Shown here piece by piece: positions 6,430-12,158 of a stretch of DNA of 12,158 nt. The notes beneath the pieces were generated by a model. The model was not told the origin of the DNA. It saw only the letters and a program-made list of their open reading frames with translations, and made no database searches. Positions within the stretch are counted from its first letter, which is position 1, and every line of letters begins with the position of its first letter. This DNA is from Oxalobacteraceae bacterium. GTDB taxonomy: Bacteria; Pseudomonadota; Gammaproteobacteria; Burkholderiales; Burkholderiaceae_D. The position numbers were made by a program, and so were the translations under genes. The stretch covers positions 1-12,158 of the forward strand of contig JAIXQV010000097.1 of assembly GCA_027485535.1 (NCBI GenBank). The letters run 5' to 3'.

Positions 6430-7233
6430 ATGAATGTCTCCGCCCATGCGGTGACGGCTGCCACGCTGTCGCCGCCGCTATCGTCACTTTTATCGCTAAC
6501 CGAGTCGCTTCCCGGCTCGCTTCCCGCAGCGCTACATGAGCATGTCTGGCGCGCTGGCCAGATGGGGCAGGCGCGTGCCAATGTCACGCCGACCGGGCAT
6601 GCAGCGCTCGACCGTGAATTGCCGAATCATGGCTGGCCACACGGCGGCTTGATCGAGCTGCTACTACAGCAAAGCGGTATCGGCGAGCTGCGATTGTTAC
6701 AACCAGCGCTGCACGCACTCGGCGAGCAACGCATCGCATTGATACAGCCGCCGCATATTCCGCATATCGCCGCTTGGCGCGACTGGGGTCTCAGCTCGCA
6801 ACGATTACTCTGGATACGCACCCAGCGTCAGGCCGATGCACTGTGGAGTGCCGAGCAAGTACTGCGCAACGGCAGCTGTGGTGCGCTGCTGTTCTGGCAG
6901 CAGACGCTGCGGCATGAGTCCTTGCGTCGTCTGCAACTGGCCGCACAGGCATCAGACACTGTGTGTTGGTTATTACGTCCGCTATCGGCGAGTGATACCG
7001 CATCACCCGCACCGCTGCGTATAGCGCTGCGTCCACTCGTGGGTGGTGTACAGCTCGATATTCTGAAACGGCGCGGGCCATCATGCGCATCACCGATTCA
7101 TGTGTTCTGGAGCGGTCGCGATTCACGTGCAGCTGCGCTAAAACATTCTGCGAACGAGGCAAGCGATGCGCTGCTGGATTGCCGTCATCCTGACCCGACT
7201 ACCGTTACAAGCACTGCGCCCGCGCTGGTCTGA
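6430..7233 (+). CDS. imuA: ImuA, translesion synthesis accessory protein (RecA-like)
   Basis: This 267-residue member of the ImuA family is a degenerate RecA/SulA-like protein that works with ImuB and DnaE2 in damage-induced mutagenesis, probably by modulating RecA. The diagnostic stretch TGHAALDRELPNHGWPHGG (about 55-73) followed by IELLLQQSGIGELRLL (75-90) matches the family; the GIGELRLL segment stands where a RecA Walker A loop would be and lacks the GKT signature. Start choice: the frame opens at 6388, but that codon is inside the LexA box; ATG at 6430 has AAGGG at 6418-6422, 7 nt upstream. The C-terminus extends beyond the conserved core, and its last 22 codons overlap imuB by 68 bp in another frame. 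The product is somewhat longer than typical ImuA (about 220-250). Confidence 0.9.
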   Translation: MNVSAHAVTAATLSPPLSSLLSLTESLPGSLPAALHEHVWRAGQMGQARANVTPTGHAALDRELPNHGWPHGGLIELLLQQSGIGELRLLQPALHALGEQRIALIQPPHIPHIAAWRDWGLSSQRLLWIRTQRQADALWSAEQVLRNGSCGALLFWQQTLRHESLRRLQLAAQASDTVCWLLRPLSASDTASPAPLRIALRPLVGGVQLDILKRRGPSCASPIHVFWSGRDSRAAALKHSANEASDALLDCRHPDPTTVTSTAPALV

Positions 7234-8689
7234 CCCGCTGCCGATCGCCATCATTGATGGTGCGCAGGTGATCGCGCTCAGCAGAATGGCCGCCGCGCAG
7301 GGGGTTCGTATTGGTATGCGTAGCGCGAGTGTGCATAGCATCGCGCCGCAGGTCGTGCTGCAGCCGCGTGATCCGCTGCGTGAGCAGCAATCATTGGATG
7401 CGGTCGCACTTGCGCTGATGCAGTACACGCCAGAGATTGCTGCCTTCGACCAACAGAGTCTGGTACTGGAGATTAGCGCCAGCCTGTCGCTATTTGGGGG
7501 GCATCGGCGGCTATCACGACGTATTCATGAAACAGTAGAAGCACTCGGCTTCTCGCTCGCGCTGGGTATGGCGCCAACGGCGCAAGGCGCTTGGTTGTTT
7601 GCGCATCATTGCGCAAGACAGCGCATACATCATCGAAGCCCATCTCATGTATCACTGCATCACGCATCACCACATCGTCTTCTACAGCGACGTGCGATTA
7701 AATTAAGTACGCTGCGTCGCTGGCTGGATGCGCTGAGCTTCACTTGTTTGCCTGAGGCCGCTGCGTACGAAGAATGGCTAGAGGGCATAGGCTGTCACAC
7801 GCTGGAAGATTTGCGGCGACTGCCACGTACCGGACTAAAACGCCGTACACGAACCGCGCTGCTGGAGGCGCTTGATCGTGCCTATGGCGAAGCACCGGAA
7901 TTATTCGATTGGCTGCAAGCGCCGGCAAGTTTTCAGGTGGCGATTGAGTTGCCTTATCGAGTTGATCAGGCACCCATGCTGCTGTTTGGGACGCAGCGTC
8001 TGCTGGCGCAAATGAGTGGCTGGCTGGTAGCGCGACAGCAAGCCGTACGATGTTTCCTGCTCTGGATGGTGCATGAGAAAGGGCGTGCCAGCTTGGCACC
8101 GACGGCGCTGGAAGTCGCGCTCTCCGAGCCAAGTTGCGAAGAGGCGCACCTGCTGCGACTACTGAAAGAGAGGCTAGGGCAGTTGCAACTGATCGCCCCG
8201 GTGATCGCATTGCGTCTCGAAGCAACCCAACTCAGCGCTTGGGTCGCACCCAGTGGGCAGTTATTCGCAAGTCCTGCCAGTAACGCGCAGGATTATCACC
8301 GCCTGCTGGAGCTACTGGTCGCGCGCCTTGGCGCGGATGCGTTGAGCTTGCCCGCACCGTGTGCAGATCATCGCCCCGAACAGGCGAACCAGTGGCAGAT
8401 CGCGCATCAGGCGATCGCGATTGAGCACGCCGAGATGCCGACAGCCGCACGGCCGTTCTGGTTGCTGGAGCAGCCGTTGCCACTGGTCGTACGTCAGCAT
8501 CGACCGTTTTACGGCTCATCGCTCAGATTGCTATCTGGACCAGAGCGTATTGAAGCCGGGTGGTGGGATGGTGCGCTCGCCTTGCGAGATTATTTTGTGG
8601 CGCAAGCCGAGGAGGGCGCTTGTTACTGGATTTATCGTGAGCGCGATGCGGGTAGCGCGCGCTGGTTTTTACACGGCCTGTTTGGATAA
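7166..8689 (+). CDS. imuB: ImuB, catalytically inactive Y-family polymerase-like protein
   Basis: At 507 residues it fits the ImuB family. The N-terminus MRCWIAVILTRLPLQAL is family-typical and supports the ATG at 7166, which has GAGG at 7156-7159. Active Y-family polymerases carry a D-x-D-A-F-F motif here and an S-x-DE pair later; both are absent (VILTRLPLQAL, and LEISAS near residue 105), so it should be a non-catalytic scaffold linking DnaE2, ImuA and the sliding clamp. The family-specific end is present: LLSGPERIEAGWWDG, then RDYFVAQ, then WFLHGLFG. The QLQLI segment is a possible clamp-binding site, not certain. Oddity: residues 147-170 hold eight histidines (HHCARQRIHHRSPSHVSLHH onward) where homologues usually have an Arg-rich linker. 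Its stop overlaps the dnaE2 start as TAATG. Confidence 0.93.
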   Translation: MRCWIAVILTRLPLQALRPRWSDPLPIAIIDGAQVIALSRMAAAQGVRIGMRSASVHSIAPQVVLQPRDPLREQQSLDAVALALMQYTPEIAAFDQQSLVLEISASLSLFGGHRRLSRRIHETVEALGFSLALGMAPTAQGAWLFAHHCARQRIHHRSPSHVSLHHASPHRLLQRRAIKLSTLRRWLDALSFTCLPEAAAYEEWLEGIGCHTLEDLRRLPRTGLKRRTRTALLEALDRAYGEAPELFDWLQAPASFQVAIELPYRVDQAPMLLFGTQRLLAQMSGWLVARQQAVRCFLLWMVHEKGRASLAPTALEVALSEPSCEEAHLLRLLKERLGQLQLIAPVIALRLEATQLSAWVAPSGQLFASPASNAQDYHRLLELLVARLGADALSLPAPCADHRPEQANQWQIAHQAIAIEHAEMPTAARPFWLLEQPLPLVVRQHRPFYGSSLRLLSGPERIEAGWWDGALALRDYFVAQAEEGACYWIYRERDAGSARWFLHGLFG

Positions 8690-11600
8690 TGCCCGCCCAT
8701 CTGCCGAGCTACGCCGAGCTGCAATGCGCATCGAACTTCAGTTTTTTGCGCGGCGCCTCACACCCGGAGCAATTAGTTGCACGCGCAGCCGAACTGGGCT
8801 ACAGCGCCATTGCGATTACGGATGAGTGCTCGGTCGCTGGTGTGGTACGTGCGCATAGCGAGGCCAAGCGACAGGGCTTATCACTGATTATCGGTAGTCA
8901 GTTTCGTATCAATAACAACAATGGCCCATCGCTACAACTCATTGCGTTAGCGATGAATCGCGACGGCTACGGCAACTTGTGCGAGCTGATCACGCTGGCG
9001 CGTAGCCGTGCCGACAAGGGTGATTATCTGCTGCATATCGATGACCTTGCGCAGCCTATAGCCACGCTCGAGCATCTTCGTGGTCTACCGAATTGCATCG
9101 TGCTGCTGGCGCCAAGCTATGGCATCGACCCTGAGGTGCTACGGCAGCAGTGTCGCTGGATGCGACAAGTGTTCGGGTCGCGCGCGCGGCTGGCGCTAAC
9201 CTTGCTCTATCGAGGACACGATGAGCAGCATAAACGCACGGTGCAGCAGATCGGCGCCGAGCAGGGCGTACCGGTAGTGGCGACCGGTGATGTTTGCATG
9301 CATCTGCGCTCACGCAAGCGCCTGCAAGATGTGCTGAGCGCGATCTGTCTTGGCAAGCCTGTGGCGCAGTGTGGCCGTGGATTGTTCATGAACGCTGAGC
9401 AGCACCTACGCTCGCGGCTACGACTGGCGAATCTGTATCCCGCTGATACGCTGGCTGAATCGATAACGATTGCGGCGCAGTGTGATTTTTCATTGGATCA
9501 GCTGCGCTATGAATATCCCGACGAACTGGTGCCCGCAGGCCATACACCATCGAGCTATCTTCGCCAGCAAACCTGGATCGGTGCGCACCGCCGTTTCCCG
9601 CAAGGCGTTCCGGCGAATGTGCAGCAACAAATCGAGCATGAGCTACAACTCATCGGCGAGATGCGCTATGAGCCCTACTTCCTGACGGTGTATGACATTG
9701 TGGCATTTGCCAGGAGTCGTCACATCTTGTGTCAGGGTCGTGGCTCGGCGGCGAACTCTGCCGTGTGCTACTGCCTAGGTATTACCGAGGTTGATCCGGC
9801 GCGTGGCAATCTGCTGTTCGAGCGTTTTATCTCTAAAGAACGTAATGAGCCACCGGATATTGATGTCGACTTCGAGCATCAGCGTCGCGAAGAAGTGATC
9901 CAGTATATCTATGAAAAATACGGACGTGAGCGCGCCGCACTCACCGGCGTGGTGATCAGTTACCGACCGCGTAGCGCAATTCGCGACAGCGGCAAAGCGC
10001 TCGGCATCGATACACAAATCATCCATCAGCTCGCTAAATCACAGCGCTGGTGGGATCGTAAAGAAAACTTACGTGAGCGCTTTACCGAATGCGGGCTCGA
10101 CCCCGACTCAGTGATTGCGCAGCACTGGCATCAGATTGCCCTTGAGCTGATGGGATTCCCACGCCATCTGTCACAGCATCCGGGTGGTTTTGTGATCGCG
10201 CGCGACAAGCTCTCGCGGCTGGTACCCATCGAGAAAGCGGCGATGCAAGGGCGTAGCGTGGTGCAATGGGATAAAGACGATCTTGACGCACTTGGTCTAC
10301 TGAAAATCGATATTCTCGCTCTCGGCATGCTGTCAGCGCTGCGACGCGGCCTGGCCTTCATCACGCAACAGCAGGGCGAGCCTTTCGAGCTGGCCGATAT
10401 ACCGGCAGAGGATACGGCCACCTATGACATGATCAGTCGCGCTGATACGGTCGGCGTGTTTCAAATCGAGAGCCGCGCGCAAATGAGCATGCTGCCGCGA
10501 TTAAAGCCGCGTACTTTTTACGACCTGGTGATCGAAGTTGCCATCATTCGCCCGGGGCCGATACAAGGCGGGATGATCCATCCGTATTTACGTCGGCGGC
10601 AGGGCAGGGAGCCCATCACCTATCCCAGTGAAGGTGTGAAAGCAGCGCTATCGCGCACACTCGGGGTACCGATTTTTCAGGAGCAGGTCATGCAGCTAGC
10701 GATGCTGGCGGCTGGCTTTAGCGCTGGCGAAGCGGATCAGCTCAGACGCGCGATGGCCGCCTGGAAGCGCAAAGGCGGTCTTGAAAAATTCCACGACCAG
10801 CTCATCAGCGGCATGCTTGAGCGCGGCTATGCGCTTGAATTTGCCGAAGCCTTGTTCAGTCAGATCGAAGGCTTTGCGGAATACGGTTTTCCCGAGAGCC
10901 ATGCGGCGAGTTTCGCCTTATTGGCCTATGCCAGCGCCTGGATGAAATGTCACTACCCTGCTGCATTTCTGGCTGCGCTACTGAATAGCCAGCCCATGGG
11001 TTTTTACTCCGCATCGCAGCTGGTGCAAGACGCGCGGCGTCATGGAGTTGAGGTCAGGGCAGTTGATGTCATGCTCAGCGATTGGGAGGCCACACTTGAG
11101 CCCTGCGACAGTAAGACCCCGGCCGTACGGCTTGGCTTGAACATCGTACATGGCCTGACGCAACTCGCTGGCTGGCGCATCGAAGAGGCGCGCGCTGTTA
11201 AAGACTTCAGCGATCTGAATGATCTTGCGCTGCGTGCCAGTCTGTCAGCGTCTGATCTACAGGCCTTGGCCGCTGCTAACGCTTTGCAATCCATCGCCGG
11301 TCATCGGCGCGAGGCCTTATGGCATTCGGTTGTTGCTACACCTGGTAAAGGCTTGCTGAAAACAAGCGCGATCGCTGCAGATCCAGTTCAATTAAAAGCA
11401 CCAAGCGAAGCGCAGCAAATAGTCGCCGATTATCAATCAACTGGTTTGACATTAGGCCGCCATCCACTCGCACTGCTACGCGAGGATTTGCTCAAGCGGC
11501 GTCTACTACCGGCAAGTACGCTCGCAGATTTCAAGCAGGGCCAGATCGCTCGTGCCTGCGGCATCGTCACCGTCCGACAAAGGCCGGCAACAGCCAAGGG

Positions 11601-11823
11601 TACGGTATTCGTTACGCTCGAAGATGAGACCGGCACGGTTAATGTGATTGTGTGGCCAGCACTGGTTGAGCGCCAACGCCAAGAGCTACTCCAGTCATCG
11701 CTGCTGGCCGTGTATGGCATATGGCAAACAGACAATAGTGTGAATCATTTGATCGCTAAACGGTTAGTCGATCTGACTGATTTATTAGGAAGCTTGCACA
11801 CAGCAAGTAGAGATTTCTGTTAA
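8689..11823 (+). CDS. dnaE2: DnaE2 (ImuC), error-prone C-family DNA polymerase
   Basis: This 1044-residue protein has the length of proteobacterial DnaE2, the catalytic subunit of the ImuA-ImuB-DnaE2 mutasome that extends across DNA lesions and causes induced mutations. Domain order: PHP domain (about 1-260, opening with YAELQCASNFSFLRGASHPE), polymerase palm with GRGSAANS at 350-357, the catalytic pair D392/D394 in PDIDVDF, the third likely catalytic aspartate D541 in KIDIL, then fingers, helix-hairpin-helix region and a C-terminal OB fold (about 953-995). It ends SRDFC, close to the family's usual SRDFH. All catalytic aspartates are present, so it should be active. The first PHP histidine position (12) is Gln, so PHP metal binding is probably degenerate. 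ATG overlaps the imuB stop (TAATG), implying coupled translation under the upstream LexA box. No clear terminator follows. Confidence 0.96.
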   Translation: MPAHLPSYAELQCASNFSFLRGASHPEQLVARAAELGYSAIAITDECSVAGVVRAHSEAKRQGLSLIIGSQFRINNNNGPSLQLIALAMNRDGYGNLCELITLARSRADKGDYLLHIDDLAQPIATLEHLRGLPNCIVLLAPSYGIDPEVLRQQCRWMRQVFGSRARLALTLLYRGHDEQHKRTVQQIGAEQGVPVVATGDVCMHLRSRKRLQDVLSAICLGKPVAQCGRGLFMNAEQHLRSRLRLANLYPADTLAESITIAAQCDFSLDQLRYEYPDELVPAGHTPSSYLRQQTWIGAHRRFPQGVPANVQQQIEHELQLIGEMRYEPYFLTVYDIVAFARSRHILCQGRGSAANSAVCYCLGITEVDPARGNLLFERFISKERNEPPDIDVDFEHQRREEVIQYIYEKYGRERAALTGVVISYRPRSAIRDSGKALGIDTQIIHQLAKSQRWWDRKENLRERFTECGLDPDSVIAQHWHQIALELMGFPRHLSQHPGGFVIARDKLSRLVPIEKAAMQGRSVVQWDKDDLDALGLLKIDILALGMLSALRRGLAFITQQQGEPFELADIPAEDTATYDMISRADTVGVFQIESRAQMSMLPRLKPRTFYDLVIEVAIIRPGPIQGGMIHPYLRRRQGREPITYPSEGVKAALSRTLGVPIFQEQVMQLAMLAAGFSAGEADQLRRAMAAWKRKGGLEKFHDQLISGMLERGYALEFAEALFSQIEGFAEYGFPESHAASFALLAYASAWMKCHYPAAFLAALLNSQPMGFYSASQLVQDARRHGVEVRAVDVMLSDWEATLEPCDSKTPAVRLGLNIVHGLTQLAGWRIEEARAVKDFSDLNDLALRASLSASDLQALAAANALQSIAGHRREALWHSVVATPGKGLLKTSAIAADPVQLKAPSEAQQIVADYQSTGLTLGRHPLALLREDLLKRRLLPASTLADFKQGQIARACGIVTVRQRPATAKGTVFVTLEDETGTVNVIVWPALVERQRQELLQSSLLAVYGIWQTDNSVNHLIAKRLVDLTDLLGSLHTASRDFC

Positions 11824-11955
11824 AAGCATGCGTTGATCGAACGTCTATAGTACCTTCAAAAATTTAGATGACTGAATAGGTAAACAAAGCGAACTAGTGT
11901 AAAACATCAGTTACCCATTGCCCGGTTTTATCATCTCGCCCCCGCCGGAGCAATC
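11824..11955 (+). other. Intergenic gap after dnaE2
   Basis: These 132 bp hold no recognisable terminator hairpin, LexA box or RNA gene. The middle (about 11855-11910) is A+T-rich and may contain a promoter for the next gene, but no well-spaced -35/-10 pair is evident. Confidence 0.4.
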
Positions 11956-12158
11956 ATGTCGCTACACCGAACGTTTTCTGTTAATAAAATTCCAGAACAG
12001 TCAGTAGATCAGACAAAAGAGCAGCAGGAAGTCTCGTCGCCAGACTCAAAAAATAAGCAAAACACTGATACAGGTGGGGCAGATCATTCAACGCCATCTT
12101 CCAAGAGCTCAACGACCGAGCAGAGTACAAGCGCAAAAAAGAAGAATCTGGTTAAACC
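11956..12158 (+). CDS. Low-complexity Ser/Thr/Gln/Lys-rich protein, 3' partial
   Basis: An open frame starts at ATG 11956 with GGAG at 11947-11950, 5 nt upstream, and runs off the right edge after 67 full codons. It begins MSLHRTFSVNKIPEQSVDQ and continues with Gln, Ser, Thr, Asn, Lys and acidic residues and almost no hydrophobic ones, ending in AKKKNLVK. It should be intrinsically disordered. There is no Sec signal peptide. Codon use is more A-rich (many AAA, ACA, TCA) than in the mutasome genes, which may mean separate origin. A disordered, Ser/Thr/Gln-rich N-terminus is typical of type III secreted effectors and translocators, and two type III-like chaperones lie 6 kb upstream, so a secreted protein is possible. 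The informative part is outside the window; a cytoplasmic disordered protein is equally open. Confidence 0.6.
   Translation, partial: MSLHRTFSVNKIPEQSVDQTKEQQEVSSPDSKNKQNTDTGGADHSTPSSKSSTTEQSTSAKKKNLVK

Noticed and set aside
7740..8225. 161-codon antisense frame inside imuB, and similar long antisense frames in imuA (6791-7162) and prkA (3827-4183).
   Set aside because: They are shadows of strongly supported genes in G+C-rich DNA and show no domain or ribosome-binding site.
8722..8724. Gln in place of the first PHP histidine in DnaE2 (residue 12).
   Set aside because: Degenerate PHP motifs are common among proteobacterial DnaE2 proteins, so this is probably not unusual.
1..12158. CRISPR arrays, insertion sequences, tRNA or rRNA genes.
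   Set aside because: I saw no regularly spaced repeats, transposase frames, terminal inverted repeats or cloverleaf-like segments by eye.

Overview
The window looks like a chromosomal segment from a gammaproteobacterium, or possibly a betaproteobacterium; I cannot name the genus. Three things point there: an Escherichia-type LexA operator (CTGT-N8-ACAG), a proteobacterial imuA-imuB-dnaE2 mutasome operon, and a spoVR-yeaH-prkA stress operon of the kind found in enteric bacteria and relatives. G+C is moderately high by eye, with short A+T-rich islands between genes. Names such as SpoVR, PrkA and 'spore coat U' are historical and do not imply sporulation here.

Layout. (1) 1-167 (+): the last 54 codons of a spore-coat-U (SCPU) domain secreted or pilin-like protein, overlapping the next gene tail to tail. 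(2) 161-4698 (-): the operon prkA, yeaH (DUF444), spoVR, tightly packed and read right to left. (3) 4699-5011: a 313-bp divergent intergenic region with a possible GGAAC-type (extracytoplasmic-function sigma or HrpL-like) promoter facing right. (4) 5012-6223 (+): two paralogous 155-aa CesT-like type III secretion chaperones flanking an unrecognised 70-aa protein, followed by a hairpin terminator. (5) 6302-6429: an A+T-rich control region ending in a textbook LexA box. (6) 6430-11823 (+): imuA-imuB-dnaE2, three overlapping genes forming the SOS-inducible error-prone polymerase system. (7) 11824-11955: a short gap. (8) 11956-end (+): the start of a low-complexity, Ser/Thr/Gln/Lys-rich protein cut by the window edge.

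How they work together. PrkA, YeaH and SpoVR form a conserved stationary-phase or stress module. ImuA, ImuB and DnaE2 act together in damage-induced mutagenesis: LexA cleavage should release all three from one operator. The most novel part is the chaperone-small protein-chaperone cassette. The two chaperones are roughly 40% identical by hand count, and no type III apparatus gene is visible in the window. The small middle protein, and possibly the low-complexity protein at the right edge, are candidates for secreted substrates. That link is inference from position and composition only.
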